Shown here in pieces: positions 20,364 to 29,210 of a DNA stretch of 64,000 nucleotides (within the stretch, counting starts at the first letter, position 1; every line of letters starts with the position of its first letter). Source of the stretch: Simplicispira psychrophila DSM 11588 (lineage in GTDB: Bacteria > Pseudomonadota > Gammaproteobacteria > Burkholderiales > Burkholderiaceae_C); NCBI RefSeq assembly GCF_000688255.1, contig NZ_JHYS01000008.1, positions 120,871 through 184,870 of the forward strand, written 5' to 3'. The translations under genes were made by a program, and so were the position numbers. Under the pieces are notes generated by a model that saw only the letters and a program-made list of their open reading frames with translations, was not told the origin of the DNA and did no database searches.

Positions 20364-21122
20364 TTACTTCGGTGCCATACGAATAGCACCATCAAGGCGA
20401 ATCACTTCGCCATTCAGCATGTCGTTTTCAAAAATGTGCTGCGCCAGTTTGGCGTAATCCTGGGGCGTGCCGAGGCGGCTGGGGAAGGGGACGCCAGCCG
20501 CCAGTGCGTCCTGCACTTCTTGTGGCATACCAAACAGCATCGGGGTGCCAAAAATACCGGGGGCGATGGTCATGTTACGGATGCCGCTGCGCGCCAGTTC
20601 GCGCGCAATCGGCAAGGTCATGCTGACGATACCGCCTTTGGAGGCCGCATACGCGGCTTGGCCGATCTGGCCATCGTAGGCCGCGATGCTGGCGGTGGAG
20701 ATCATCACGCCGCGCTCGCCCGTGGCCTCGGGATCGTTCTTGGCCATGGCTTCAGCGGCCAGACGCATCATGTTGAAGCTGCCGATCAAATTAACCGTGA
20801 TCGTCTTCCGGAAGGAATCCAGCGCGTGCGGGCCATTTTTACCCACGACTTTTCCTGCGGGCGCAATGCCGGCGCAATTGACCAAGCCCATTAGCTTACC
20901 CATCGATACCGCCCGGGCTACCACGGCCTGGCCGTCAGCTTCACTGCTGACATCGCAGCGCAGGAACACGCCGCCCATGTCTTTGGCAACCGCTTCGCCT
21001 TTTTCTACCTGCATGTCAGCGATGACCACCTTGCCGCCGTGTGCTGCCAGCATCCGCGCTGTGCCTTCACCCAGGCCCGAGGCCCCGCCGGTGACGATAA
21101 ATATCTTGCCTTGAATATCCAT
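20364..21122 (-). CDS. SDR-family 3-hydroxyacyl-CoA dehydrogenase (HSD10-like)
   Basis: A short-chain dehydrogenase of 252 residues. The NAD-binding motif TGGASGLG lies at 11-18, NCAG in the middle, and the catalytic Tyr-Lys pair in AAYAASKGG. The stretch [22 protein letters not shown] and the end [11 protein letters not shown] are like the type II 3-hydroxyacyl-CoA dehydrogenases used in beta-oxidation of branched or short acyl-CoA. The substrate cannot be read from the sequence. It stands alone, leftward. Confidence 0.82.
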   Translation of the reverse strand: MDIQGKIFIVTGGASGLGEGTARMLAAHGGKVVIADMQVEKGEAVAKDMGGVFLRCDVSSEADGQAVVARAVSMGKLMGLVNCAGIAPAGKVVGKNGPHALDSFRKTITVNLIGSFNMMRLAAEAMAKNDPEATGERGVMISTASIAAYDGQIGQAAYAASKGGIVSMTLPIARELARSGIRNMTIAPGIFGTPMLFGMPQEVQDALAAGVPFPSRLGTPQDYAKLAQHIFENDMLNGEVIRLDGAIRMAPK

Positions 21123-21189
21123 GCCGTGTCTCCGATGTATGACGTTAACGTAAGCGTCAATTATGCGGGATGCCTATGCGAAAGCACTT

Positions 21190-21214
21190 AAAAAAAAGCC
21201 CGGCAGGTCCGGGC
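21190..21214 (-). terminator. Rho-independent terminator of the iron-binding protein gene
   Basis: GCCCGG-CAGGT-CCGGGC (21198-21214) is followed on the minus strand by eight T. It is placed about 30 bases past the stop of the gene at 21247. Confidence 0.85.
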
Positions 21215-21246
21215 AGAGGAGACGGGTCGTGTTCAGGTGCGGAGCA

Positions 21247-22305
21247 TTATTTAAAACCGACGCGATCAAGCATTTGCTGCACCTTGGTGGTGTTGGCACC
21301 CACCGCGCTGATGTGGATGGTTTCGCTCTTGAATGGCGCGTTTCCGGTCATGGCCTTCAGGGCGGGGTTGGCAATGGTTACACCTTTGGCGGCAGGCCAC
21401 TCGTTATTACCGTTAGCAAAGTAATTTTGTGCCTCTGGGCTGGCCAGATATTCAAGGAATTTAACCGCATTAGCCTGATTTTTGGCATATTTGGCGACAG
21501 CGCCGCCGGCAATGTTCATGTGTGTGCCCCAGGACTGCTGGTTAGGGAACACTACGCCGACTTTGTTAGCCACCGCCACCTCTTCCGGCTTGGACGAACG
21601 CATCAGGCGTGCCAGATAGTAGCTGTTGGTGACGGCAATGTCGCATTCACCCGAAGCCACGGCCTTGATCTGGTCGGTATCTCCACCCTTGGGTGAGCGC
21701 GCCAAGTTGGCGACCATGCCCTTGAGCCATTCTTCGGTTTTTTGCTCACCCAGGTGCTCCGTCACGGCACCAAACAGGCTCAGGTTGTAGGGGTGCGAGC
21801 CGGAGCGAATACACAGCTTGCCTTTGTTCTTCGGGTCACCTAGCTCTTCATAAGTGTCCACGTCTTCCTTGTTGACCTTGACCTTGTTGTAGACGATGAC
21901 GCGCGCACGGGTAGAAAAACCAAACCATGAAATACCGCCGTCAGCCTCTGGCTTGCTGCGCAGATTGGTCGGGATGGCTTCGTTCAGTGTCTTGGACTGG
22001 ATCGGCTGAAACAGGCCATCTACTTCGCCGCGATACAGCCGCGCTGCATCCACCAGCAAAATTACATCGGCCGGCGATGCTGCGCCTTCGGCCTTCAGCC
22101 GGGCCAGAATGCCGGCATCGTCTGCATCGACACGGTTGATTTTGATCCCGGTGGCCTTGGTAAAGCCGCTGTAGAGCGCTTCGTCGGTCGAGTAGTGGCG
22201 TGCCGAATATAAATTGACGACACTGTCCTGGGCTTGCGCCTGCGTGACGCTGACGGCTGCCAATAGAGCGAAGGTGGTCAAGGCCGCGGTTATTTTTTTC
22301 GACAT
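21247..22305 (-). CDS. Fe(III) ABC transporter periplasmic binding protein (FbpA/FutA type)
   Basis: The 352-residue product has a signal peptide (MSKKITAALTTFALLAAVSV, cut after AQA) and a two-lobed binding protein fold. VVNLYSARHYSTDEALYSGF at the start and the double tyrosine in CDIAVTNSYYLARLM are typical of ferric-ion binders, in which these tyrosines hold the iron. The start at 22305 is chosen because it gives the signal peptide. No permease or ATPase gene is next to it, so partners must lie elsewhere. A Fur-like box about 45-65 bases upstream fits iron control. Confidence 0.87.
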   Translation of the reverse strand: MSKKITAALTTFALLAAVSVTQAQAQDSVVNLYSARHYSTDEALYSGFTKATGIKINRVDADDAGILARLKAEGAASPADVILLVDAARLYRGEVDGLFQPIQSKTLNEAIPTNLRSKPEADGGISWFGFSTRARVIVYNKVKVNKEDVDTYEELGDPKNKGKLCIRSGSHPYNLSLFGAVTEHLGEQKTEEWLKGMVANLARSPKGGDTDQIKAVASGECDIAVTNSYYLARLMRSSKPEEVAVANKVGVVFPNQQSWGTHMNIAGGAVAKYAKNQANAVKFLEYLASPEAQNYFANGNNEWPAAKGVTIANPALKAMTGNAPFKSETIHISAVGANTTKVQQMLDRVGFK

Positions 22306-22348
22306 GGGTGAAGTGCTCGGATAGTGAAACAATTTTTCATCATAATTT

Positions 22349-22370
22349 AAACGCGAATTATTCGCAATCA
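22349..22370. promoter_or_regulatory. Fur-box-like operator
   Basis: AAACGCGAATTATTCGCAATC has a GCGAA-TTA-TTCGC palindrome in an AT-rich setting and resembles known boxes of the form AATGCGAATTATTCTCATT. It is upstream of a ferric-ion binding protein gene. Confidence 0.55.
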
Positions 22371-22428
22371 TCCAGTGCTTCTCAAGCGGATTAGCAGCTG
22401 TCAGACAGCCTGTAGAAAAATAACAGGC

Positions 22429-22455
22429 AAAAAAAAGCCCGGTGGGCACCGGGCT
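22429..22455 (-). terminator. Rho-independent terminator of the phasin gene
   Basis: AGCCCGGT-GGGC-ACCGGGCT (22436-22455) is followed on the minus strand by eight T. It lies about 150 bases past the phasin stop. Confidence 0.85.
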
Positions 22456-22611
22456 GTAAGGGATCTTTGAAACGGATGTTTCCAGAGGATCCAAGGAGAC
22501 AATCTGTCGCTGACGGGCTGAGCGTTGGCGATAACTTGGCAGTTATGGCAACGACTCACCCGAAGCGTGTTCTGCAAGCAGCAGGAGAGGGCGCTTTTGC
22601 CCTCCACTGCA

Positions 22612-23169
22612 TTAACGCTTGACGGTGGTGCGCGCCACAGCCGATTTGGCTGCTTCGTTGGCGGATTCAGCAGCAGCGCTGAAGTTGGCTTCTGCGGCTT
22701 CCGTGGCTTGCTTGACGGCTTTTTGCACGGAATCGAAAGCATTGGAGGCCACCGAAACAGCGTTCTTCATGGCTGCGACAGCGCTTTCAGAGCCGGCGGG
22801 TGCGTTCGCAGAAGCGGTGTCCACCAGGGAGACAAAATTCTTTTGTGCTTCAGCAGTCTGGGCTTCCAGGGCTTTGGTGAATTCAGCGCTGGCACCGGTA
22901 GCGATTTCGTACAGGTGACGGCTGTAGGAGGCTGCTTTTTCGGCCAGAGGCTGGAACAGGCTGGCTTGCAGTGCCATCAATTCTTGCGCATCTTTAGCGG
23001 CGAATGCGGCCTGCGCATTGCTGGCAGCTTCGTTCAGCGCAGTGCGTGAAGCGGTCAGATTCAATTCCACGAGCTTCTCAACGCCTTCAAAAGCCTTATT
23101 GGTCAAGCCAAACAGCATTTCGATGTTTGCTTTGTGTGCGGCCAGAAGTTGTTCGTTGGTCAGAGACAT
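22612..23169 (-). CDS. phaP: Phasin family protein
   Basis: The 185-residue, Ala-rich, all-helical product has the phasin pattern: [41 protein letters not shown], then [30 protein letters not shown]. Phasins coat polyhydroxyalkanoate granules in the cytoplasm and control their size. The C-terminal part consists of Ala/Glu/Lys-rich helices ending VARTTVKR. The upstream region carries two TTGCA-C/T-TGCA sites like those of the regulator PhaR. Confidence 0.9.
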   Translation of the reverse strand: MSLTNEQLLAAHKANIEMLFGLTNKAFEGVEKLVELNLTASRTALNEAASNAQAAFAAKDAQELMALQASLFQPLAEKAASYSRHLYEIATGASAEFTKALEAQTAEAQKNFVSLVDTASANAPAGSESAVAAMKNAVSVASNAFDSVQKAVKQATEAAEANFSAAAESANEAAKSAVARTTVKR

Positions 23170-23241
23170 TTAATCACTCCAAAAATTAAGTTGAAAAAAA
23201 CACGTGGTCTACAGTTAGCTGCTGTGACTTGATCAGCCTCA

Positions 23242-23256
23242 TGTTGCACTGCAGCA
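23242..23256. promoter_or_regulatory. PhaR-like operator 1
   Basis: TGTTGCACTGCAGCA is a near-palindrome with the TGCA-N-TGCA centre typical of PhaR sites in front of phasin genes. It lies about 75 bases before the phasin start. Confidence 0.45.
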
Positions 23257-23300
23257 TAAAGAAGATTCTAAGTAGATAGGCAGTAAATGCAAGACTTTTA

Positions 23301-23316
23301 TATTGCATTGCAGTCA
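23301..23316. promoter_or_regulatory. PhaR-like operator 2
   Basis: TATTGCATTGCAGTCA repeats the TTGCA-T-TGCA core 59 bases upstream of the first site. Confidence 0.4.
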
Positions 23317-23449
23317 TTTAGAGGTATCTATTGGTATCTTTTATGCGCAAGCGCAGCAACCTTATGACGCAGTGCCCAGTCCTTCTTGTCAGCGCGCTTG
23401 CGATAGGGCCTGGCTGAACTCCATGACCGATGCGGTGCAGCATTAATAT

Positions 23450-23506
23450 GCTATATAAATAGTAGCTTCCACTGCAAGCTCAGTAAGCTTGTAATACATT
23501 TTTGAC
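23450..23506 (+). repeat. Dispersed intergenic repeat, copy 5
   Basis: AAATAGTAGCTTCCACTGCA, then AGCTCAGTAAGCTTGTAATA and CATTTTTGA follow the family order, with changes in the central part. Confidence 0.5.
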
Positions 23507-23659
23507 GGTATGTTTACGGCCATGCTGAGAAGGCAGATCGTCGCCTCTGCTGGGTGCGCGCATGGCCTACACTTTGGCGCGGGCCTCGGGTACCGTGTTT
23601 TTACGGGGAACTTGCGTAGTTTCCACCTCATTTTTAAAAATTGCCAGGGAGATACGCCT

Positions 23660-25069
23660 ATGAAACCGATGCATTGGCTGGTGGCGGCTGCGCTTTGGGC
23701 GTTGCCCGGTTGGGCGCTGGCCGCCGATATGGACGGCAGTGCCTTGCCGTTGTGGTGGGGCGTGCCCTTTGCCGGTATTTTGTTGTCGATCGCGTTGATA
23801 CCGCTGCTGGCGCCGATTTTTTGGCACCACCATTTTGGCAAGGTGATTGGTGCCTGGGGACTGGCGTTTTTGCTGCCGTTTGCGGTGGTTTTTGGTCCTG
23901 GGGCGGCAGGCGTGAACTTGGTACATGCATTGATGGCGGAATACGTTCCCTTTGTCGTATTGCTCACGGCACTGTACACAGTGGCCGGCGGCATTTACAT
24001 CCGTGGCAACTTGAAGGGCAGCCCGGTGCTGAACACCACGTTGCTGGCCCTGGGGGCTGTGCTGGCCAGTTTCATGGGCACGACGGGCGCCTCGATGCTG
24101 TTGATTCGCCCATTGATCCGTGCCAACGACAACCGCAGGCACAGCGTCCACGTGGTGGTGTTTTTTATCTTCATCGTTTCCAACGCCGGCGGTTCGCTGA
24201 CGCCGTTGGGCGATCCACCGCTGTTTTTGGGCTTTTTGAAGGGCATTGATTTCTTCTGGACCGTGGCCCACATTTACCAGGAAACCCTGTTCCTGGTGGT
24301 GGTGCTGTTGGGGATTTTCTACGCCATTGACAGTTGGTATTTCCGCCACCCTGAGGACTTCCGGCGCGTGGACCCGACGCCGACCACGCTCAGCATCGGT
24401 TTTGATGGCAAGGTCAACTTTGCCTTGTTGGGCGTGGTCGTGGCGCTGGTGCTGCTGAGTGGCTTCTGGAAGTCGCCGGTGGTGTTTGACGTAGCCGGTA
24501 CGCCGGTTGGTCTGCCCGGGCTGGTGCGCGATGTCGGTCTGGTGCTGGTGACGCTGGCCTCGCTGGCGCTGACGCCGCCCAAAGTGCATGTGGACAACCA
24601 GTTTGGCTGGGCGCCGATGCAAGAGGTGGCCAAGTTGTTTGCCGGCATCTTCCTGACTATCATTCCCGTCATTGCCATGCTTAAAGCTGGCGTCCATGGG
24701 CCTTTTGGCGCCATTGTGTCGGCCGTCACGCGGACCGACGGTACCCCTGACCCGGCAATGTATTTCTGGGCCACGGGATTGCTGTCCTCGTTCCTGGACA
24801 ACGCACCGACCTATCTGGTGTTCTTCAATACCGCCGGCGGTGATCCGGTGACGCTGATGACGGCGCTGGCGCCTACCCTAGCGGCCGTGTCGGCGGGGGC
24901 GGTGTTCATGGGTGCCAATACCTATATTGGCAATGCACCGAACCTGATGGTGAAGGCGATTGCCGAAGACCGGGGCGTGCGTATGCCCAGTTTCTTTGGT
25001 TACATGGTGTGGTCGTGCGGAATTTTGCTGCCGTTGTTTGTCATCATGACCTTCATCTGGTTTCGCTGA
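23660..25069 (+). CDS. Sodium:proton antiporter family membrane protein (NhaD/ArsB superfamily)
   Basis: The 469-residue protein has a possible signal-like first helix (ending ALAADMDGS) and about eleven more hydrophobic segments. The motifs GTTGASMLLIRPLIRAN, FIVSNAGGSLTPLGDPPLFLGFL and SSFLDNAPTYLVFFN place it with the ion transporter superfamily that includes NhaD and ArsB. The conserved SNAGG..TPLGDPP and LDNAPT loops are the paired re-entrant motifs that bind the ion. Which ion is moved is not certain. The start follows a good CAGGGAG site. It precedes the 2-hydroxyacid dehydrogenase by 38 bases. Confidence 0.85.
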   Translation: MKPMHWLVAAALWALPGWALAADMDGSALPLWWGVPFAGILLSIALIPLLAPIFWHHHFGKVIGAWGLAFLLPFAVVFGPGAAGVNLVHALMAEYVPFVVLLTALYTVAGGIYIRGNLKGSPVLNTTLLALGAVLASFMGTTGASMLLIRPLIRANDNRRHSVHVVVFFIFIVSNAGGSLTPLGDPPLFLGFLKGIDFFWTVAHIYQETLFLVVVLLGIFYAIDSWYFRHPEDFRRVDPTPTTLSIGFDGKVNFALLGVVVALVLLSGFWKSPVVFDVAGTPVGLPGLVRDVGLVLVTLASLALTPPKVHVDNQFGWAPMQEVAKLFAGIFLTIIPVIAMLKAGVHGPFGAIVSAVTRTDGTPDPAMYFWATGLLSSFLDNAPTYLVFFNTAGGDPVTLMTALAPTLAAVSAGAVFMGANTYIGNAPNLMVKAIAEDRGVRMPSFFGYMVWSCGILLPLFVIMTFIWFR

Positions 25070-25107
25070 TTGAGCGCGCACGCTGCACACATAAAGGAAA
25101 ACCTGCC

Positions 25108-26085
25108 ATGCACAAGCCCCGCATCCTGATTGCCCGCGCGATTTTTCCGGAAGTGGTCGAGCGCCTGTCGCAGCACTTTGAGGTGGAGGCCAACCCGCAA
25201 GATGTTGTTTGGACGCTGCCCGAGCTGCTGGCGCGTCTGGCCGACAAGGACGGCTTGTTGAGCACCGGTAGCCAGCGCATCGACTCGGAGCTGATGGCGG
25301 TCTGCCCGCGCCTGAAGATCGTTGCCAATATGGCCGTGGGTTACAACAACTTTGATATTGAGGCCATGACCGCAGCCGGTGTGCAGGGCACCAACACCCC
25401 CGATGTGCTGACCGAGACCACAGCTGATTTTGGTTTTGCCCTGCTGCTGGCAGCCGCCCGGCGGGTTTCTGAAGCCGAGCATTACCTGCGCGCCGGCCAA
25501 TGGCAGAGCTGGCGCTACGACCTGTTTGCCGGTGCTGAAGTGCATGGCAGCACGCTCGGCATCATTGGCATGGGCCGCATTGGCCAAGGCATTGCGCAGC
25601 GCGGTGCGCTGGGTTTTGGCATGGAAGTGATTTACCACAACCGCACGCCGCTGGAGCCCGCCGTCGAAGCCCAGTGCCAGGCGCGCTACGTTGGCAAGGA
25701 AATGTTGCTGCGCAGCGCCGACCACGTGCTGCTGGTGCTGCCCTATACCGCTGAATCCCACCACACCATCGGCGCGCCCGAGCTGGCACTGATGAAACCC
25801 ACGGCCACGCTGGTGAACATTGCACGCGGCGGCATTGTGGACGATGCGGCGCTGGCCCACGCGCTGCGCACGCGCCAAATCGCTGCCGCTGGCCTGGACG
25901 TCTTTGAGGACGAGCCGGCGGTACACCCTGATCTGTTGGCACTGACCAATGTGGTGCTGACACCGCACATCGCCAGTGCTACCGTGACCACGCGCCTGGC
26001 TATGGCGAACCTGGCGGCCGACAACCTGATCGCCTTTTTTGCTGGCCGGGGAGCGCTCACGCCAGTGAACCGGGTGGTGGATTGA
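25108..26085 (+). CDS. D-2-hydroxyacid dehydrogenase (glyoxylate/hydroxypyruvate reductase type)
   Basis: The 325-residue enzyme has the D-isomer dehydrogenase layout: the NAD(P) loop IIGMGRIGQGIAQ, the catalytic Arg in VNIARGGIVDD, Glu in DVFEDEP and His in TPHIASAT. NMAVGYNNFD and TNTPDVLTETTADF are typical of the glyoxylate reductase branch, which reduces glyoxylate or hydroxypyruvate. AAAGGAAAA precedes the ATG at 25108. It probably shares a transcript with the transporter gene upstream, but a functional link is not evident. Confidence 0.88.
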   Translation: MHKPRILIARAIFPEVVERLSQHFEVEANPQDVVWTLPELLARLADKDGLLSTGSQRIDSELMAVCPRLKIVANMAVGYNNFDIEAMTAAGVQGTNTPDVLTETTADFGFALLLAAARRVSEAEHYLRAGQWQSWRYDLFAGAEVHGSTLGIIGMGRIGQGIAQRGALGFGMEVIYHNRTPLEPAVEAQCQARYVGKEMLLRSADHVLLVLPYTAESHHTIGAPELALMKPTATLVNIARGGIVDDAALAHALRTRQIAAAGLDVFEDEPAVHPDLLALTNVVLTPHIASATVTTRLAMANLAADNLIAFFAGRGALTPVNRVVD

Positions 26086-26097
26086 AAATCGGTATTT

Positions 26098-26158
26098 TTA
26101 GAGTAAAACAGGCCTTAAGCCCATACGGGATATGCGCTTCAAGCTATTAAAATAAGAG
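26098..26158 (-). repeat. Dispersed intergenic repeat, copy 6
   Basis: On the minus strand: ATTTTAATAGCTTGAAGCGC, then ATATCCCGTATGGGCTTAAG and GCCTGTTTTACTC. It fills the gap before rmuC. Confidence 0.65.
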
Positions 26159-26168
26159 TGAATTGTCC

Positions 26169-27656
26169 ATGACGACAGATGCCCTGGTACTCGCCGGTCT
26201 GCTGGTGCTCGTATTGATTTTGCTGGTGCTGCTGCTGTGGCGCCGTCCACGCGTCGATATGCCGGCCGAATGGCGCGAGCGCTTGCAGACACTGGCCAGC
26301 ACCGCACAGGCGACGCAGCTGGCGGTAGCCAAAAACGATGGCGCGCTGGCGGGCATGGGCCAGCAACTGCGCAACCTCAGCCAAGCCGTGGAAGAGCGCC
26401 TGGGTCAGGCGGTAGCCGAGTCGCGCACCAGCCGCACCGATGCGCAGGCCACCCTGAGCGTGCTGGAGTTGAAGCTGGAGCGGCGCCTGCTGGGGCTGGA
26501 GGGCGCGACACGGCAAACGCTGGATTCGCTCAAAGGCGACATCCACAGCCAGTTGGTCAGCATGTCCAGCGCTCTCAAAGACCAGTTGCAGGGCCACGGC
26601 GCCCAGTTGCAGAACCAGTTTGCGGTGCTGCAGGATGCCGTTTCGCAGCAGCTGTCCGGTCTGGTGCAGGGCAGCCAGCACAACGCTGAACAACTGCGCA
26701 CAGCGCTGAACGAGCGCTTGGCCGCCATCCAGATGGACAACGCGACCAAACTGGAAGAAATGCGCCGTACCGTGGACGAAAAACTCCACGCGACGCTGGA
26801 GCAGCGCCTGGGCGACTCCTTCAAGCTGGTCAGCGATCGGCTGGAGCAGGTGCACAAAGGCCTGGGCGAGATGCAGACGTTGGCCGCCAGCGTCGGCGAC
26901 CTGAAGCGCGTGATGACCAACGTCAAGTCGCGTGGCACCTGGGGCGAGCTGCAATTGGGCGCGATCATCGAGAACGTGCTCACGCCCGGCCAGTACGCGC
27001 GCAACGTCAAGACCGTGCCGGGCAGCGCCGAGCTGGTTGAATTTGCCATCCGCTTGCCGGGCCACAGTGAAGATCAGCCGGTGTGGCTGCCGATCGATTC
27101 GAAATACCCGGTGGAGTCCTACCAGCGCCTGATGGACGCGCACGACAGCGCCGACAAGGCCGCTGTGGCAGCGGCCGGCCATGCGTTCGAGACCTCGATC
27201 AAGCTCGAAGCGCGCAAGATTTATGGCAAGTACGTCTCGCCGCCGCACACCACCGACTTTGCCGTGCTCTACCTGTCCACCGAGGGTCTGTTTGCTGAAG
27301 TGATGCGCCGCCCCGGTCTGGTCGAGGCGGTGCAGAACGACTGCCGCATGATGATCACCGGCCCGGCCAACTTGGCGGCGATGCTCAGCAGCCTGCAAAT
27401 GGGCTTCAAGACGCTGGCGATTGAAAAGCGCTCGTCCGAGGTCTGGAACATGCTCGGCCAAGTCAAGACTGAATTTGCCAAGTTTGGCGAGGCCGTCGAT
27501 GCGACGAAAAAATCCATCGACGCAGCGGCGAAGAAATTTGACGAAGTCGGCGTGCGCACGCGCGCTATCCAGCGCAAGCTGCGCGACGTCGAGGCTTTGC
27601 CGGCCTCCGACGCTGTGGCTGAGGTGGTGTTGCTGCCCGTGCCCGAGGAGGAGTGA
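26169..27656 (+). CDS. rmuC: DNA recombination protein RmuC
   Basis: The 495-residue product has one N-terminal membrane helix (Leu/Val-rich, residues 5-22), a long coiled-coil with many Gln and Glu residues to about 250, and then the RmuC domain. That domain shows SRGTWGELQLGAIIENVL, LPIDSKYPVESYQRL and SPPHTTDFAVLYLSTEGLFAE, and belongs to the PD-(D/E)xK-like nuclease fold. RmuC limits rearrangements at inverted repeats in E. coli. I use the ATG at 26169; a TTG two codons earlier is possible. Confidence 0.93.
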   Translation: MTTDALVLAGLLVLVLILLVLLLWRRPRVDMPAEWRERLQTLASTAQATQLAVAKNDGALAGMGQQLRNLSQAVEERLGQAVAESRTSRTDAQATLSVLELKLERRLLGLEGATRQTLDSLKGDIHSQLVSMSSALKDQLQGHGAQLQNQFAVLQDAVSQQLSGLVQGSQHNAEQLRTALNERLAAIQMDNATKLEEMRRTVDEKLHATLEQRLGDSFKLVSDRLEQVHKGLGEMQTLAASVGDLKRVMTNVKSRGTWGELQLGAIIENVLTPGQYARNVKTVPGSAELVEFAIRLPGHSEDQPVWLPIDSKYPVESYQRLMDAHDSADKAAVAAAGHAFETSIKLEARKIYGKYVSPPHTTDFAVLYLSTEGLFAEVMRRPGLVEAVQNDCRMMITGPANLAAMLSSLQMGFKTLAIEKRSSEVWNMLGQVKTEFAKFGEAVDATKKSIDAAAKKFDEVGVRTRAIQRKLRDVEALPASDAVAEVVLLPVPEEE

Positions 27657-27677
27657 GGGCGCGGCTGGCTTCTTCTG

Positions 27678-28547
27678 TCAGGGGCCGAGGTGGTAAAAAT
27701 CGCGCACCAGGTGCCATGCCTCTACAGCAGTATCCACGTAGTGGAACAAGGACAGATCCTTGGCTGAAATGGTGCCTTCTTCGACCAGCATTTCAAAGTT
27801 GATGAAGCGCTTCCAGTAGTCGCTGCCAAACAGCACGATAGGCACCGGCTTGGCTTTGCCGGTTTGCACCAGCGTGAGCACTTCAAACAACTCGTCCATG
27901 GTGCCAAAGCCGCCTGGAAACGCCACCAGCGCCTTGGCACGCATCATGAAATGCATCTTGCGCAGTGCAAAGTAGTGGAATTTGAAGTTCAGCGTGGGGG
28001 TGATGAAACGGTTGCCGTTTTGCTCATGCGGCAGCACGATGTTCAATCCCACGGTCGGGGCGCCCTCGTCATGGGCGCCGCGGTTGGCCGCTTCCATGAT
28101 GCCGGGGCCGCCGCCGGTGCAGATATACAAACAGTTTTCCGAGGTTTGGCGGTTGCTGTGCTGGGCGACCAGGCGTGAGAACTGGCGTGCCTGGTCGTAA
28201 TAGTGGGCATTGCGCACGGTGCGTTCGGCCCGCGCCAAGCCCTCGGCATCGCCGTTGTTCTGGGCTTGTGCCAGCAGCGCGGCTGCTTCGTCGGGGGCGA
28301 TAAAACGGGCGCTGCCATACACCACCACGGTGTGCTCTATGCCTTGTTCGACTTGGCCTAGTTCGGGTTTGAGCAGTTCGAGTTGAAAGCGGATACCGCG
28401 GGTCTCGCGGCGCAGCAGAAATTCGGGATCGGCAAAGGCCAGCCGATTGGAGTCGGCTTTCAGCGCGTTGCCGTTGATCGACTGCAGGTGCAGTTCTTGC
28501 CAGGCGTCGGCCAGTCGGCTTTCATTGAGTTGGGTGTTGGCTTCCAT
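27678..28547 (-). CDS. LOG family / TIGR00730 Rossmann-fold protein
   Basis: The 289-residue protein carries the LOG signature PGGFGTMDE and the upstream GGGPGIMEAANRGA. Enzymes with these motifs release adenine-type bases from nucleoside monophosphates, and the plant LOG enzymes activate cytokinins. The N-terminal 75 residues before VVVYGSARF are an extension seen in long-form members. It converges with rmuC. The bacterial substrate is not known from the sequence. Confidence 0.85.
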   Translation of the reverse strand: MEANTQLNESRLADAWQELHLQSINGNALKADSNRLAFADPEFLLRRETRGIRFQLELLKPELGQVEQGIEHTVVVYGSARFIAPDEAAALLAQAQNNGDAEGLARAERTVRNAHYYDQARQFSRLVAQHSNRQTSENCLYICTGGGPGIMEAANRGAHDEGAPTVGLNIVLPHEQNGNRFITPTLNFKFHYFALRKMHFMMRAKALVAFPGGFGTMDELFEVLTLVQTGKAKPVPIVLFGSDYWKRFINFEMLVEEGTISAKDLSLFHYVDTAVEAWHLVRDFYHLGP

Positions 28548-28742
28548 GGGGTGTCAGGTATCGCGGCGCAAGGGCCCTGAAAAATGTTGCGGCAGAGCCG
28601 CTGCACCGCAGGCGCCAGCCTGATTTTTTGCAGCGGAAGTCGCCATTATGCTTTCTGCTCATGCGCTGGCAGCTATGGAAAAGAGAGTGTTTCCCCTGAC
28701 TGTGCTTGTATCCGTTTCGGGAGTGGCGGGGCACACCAGCGC

Positions 28743-29126
28743 TCAGGAATTGAGGTGCAGCACCAACGCCACCGATTGCAGCCCCAGATAGGTCAGCAGT
28801 AGCGAGCCGCCCAGGTGCAAGCTGGTGCTGCCCAGGGCCAGCAGGTAGCGTTGCTGCTGCAGCAAGGTGATGATTTCGGCAGAAAAGCTGGAAAACGTCG
28901 TCAGCGCACCTAAAAATCCGGTGATCAGCGCCAGCCGCCAGGCCGGGTCCAGATGCGGCAAGTTGTGCAGCAGCGCCAGGCCGACGCCGATGGCATAAGC
29001 ACCAATCCAGTTGGCCGCCAGCGTGCCCCACGGCAGTGCGCCGCCAGGGCTGAGCCACAGCCCCAGACCCCAGCGGGCCAGCGCGCCCAGACTGGCGCCG
29101 CAGCAGATAGCAAAAACATTCAGCAT
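28743..29126 (-). CDS. crcB: Fluoride ion channel CrcB/Fluc
   Basis: The 127-residue membrane protein has four hydrophobic segments and the Fluc motifs GASLGALARWGLG, GTLAANWIGAYAIG and TGFLGALTTFSSFSAE. The central Asn and the FSSFS phenylalanine/serine track line the fluoride pore of the dimer. The start at 29126 fits the family; the longer open frame upstream is antisense to the 5-oxoprolinase gene. I see no fluoride riboswitch in front of it. Confidence 0.92.
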   Translation of the reverse strand: MLNVFAICCGASLGALARWGLGLWLSPGGALPWGTLAANWIGAYAIGVGLALLHNLPHLDPAWRLALITGFLGALTTFSSFSAEIITLLQQQRYLLALGSTSLHLGGSLLLTYLGLQSVALVLHLNS

Positions 29127-29139
29127 GGGTGGTGATAAT

Positions 29140-29202
29140 AGGGTCAAATGGCCTTCAAGCGCACTGTATATATGCGCTAATAGCTCACTTTTTAATAGTA
29201 TT
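29140..29202 (-). repeat. Dispersed intergenic repeat, copy 7
   Basis: Minus strand: AAAAAGTGAGCTATTAGCGC, then ATATATACAGTGCGCTTGAA and GGCCATTTGACCC. It lies between the divergent crcB and 5-oxoprolinase genes. Confidence 0.6.
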
Positions 29203-29210
29203 AAAAGCCT

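Larger units (their letters stand above)
22306..22611. other. Gene-free stretch between the phasin gene and the iron-binding protein gene
   Basis: It holds the AT-rich promoter region of the iron gene with a Fur-like box (22349-22370) and the phasin terminator (22431-22455). The part 22456-22611 is the 3' region of the phasin transcript. I see no gene. Confidence 0.6.
23170..23659. other. Gene-free stretch between the phasin and the antiporter genes
   Basis: About 490 bases without a supported gene. It contains the phasin promoter region with two PhaR-like sites (23242-23256, 23301-23316), a dispersed repeat copy (23450-23506) and the 5' region of the antiporter gene. An open frame runs from 23510 into the antiporter gene, but the ribosome site at CAGGGAG supports the start at 23660. 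Confidence 0.6.

Noticed and set aside
23567..24697. A 376-codon leftward open frame
   Set aside because: It is the complement of the antiporter coding sequence and is rich in His, Arg and Gln, as such shadows are.
29127..29210. Possible fluoride riboswitch before crcB
   Set aside because: The short divergent region is occupied by a repeat copy, and I see no conserved crcB-motif pseudoknot.
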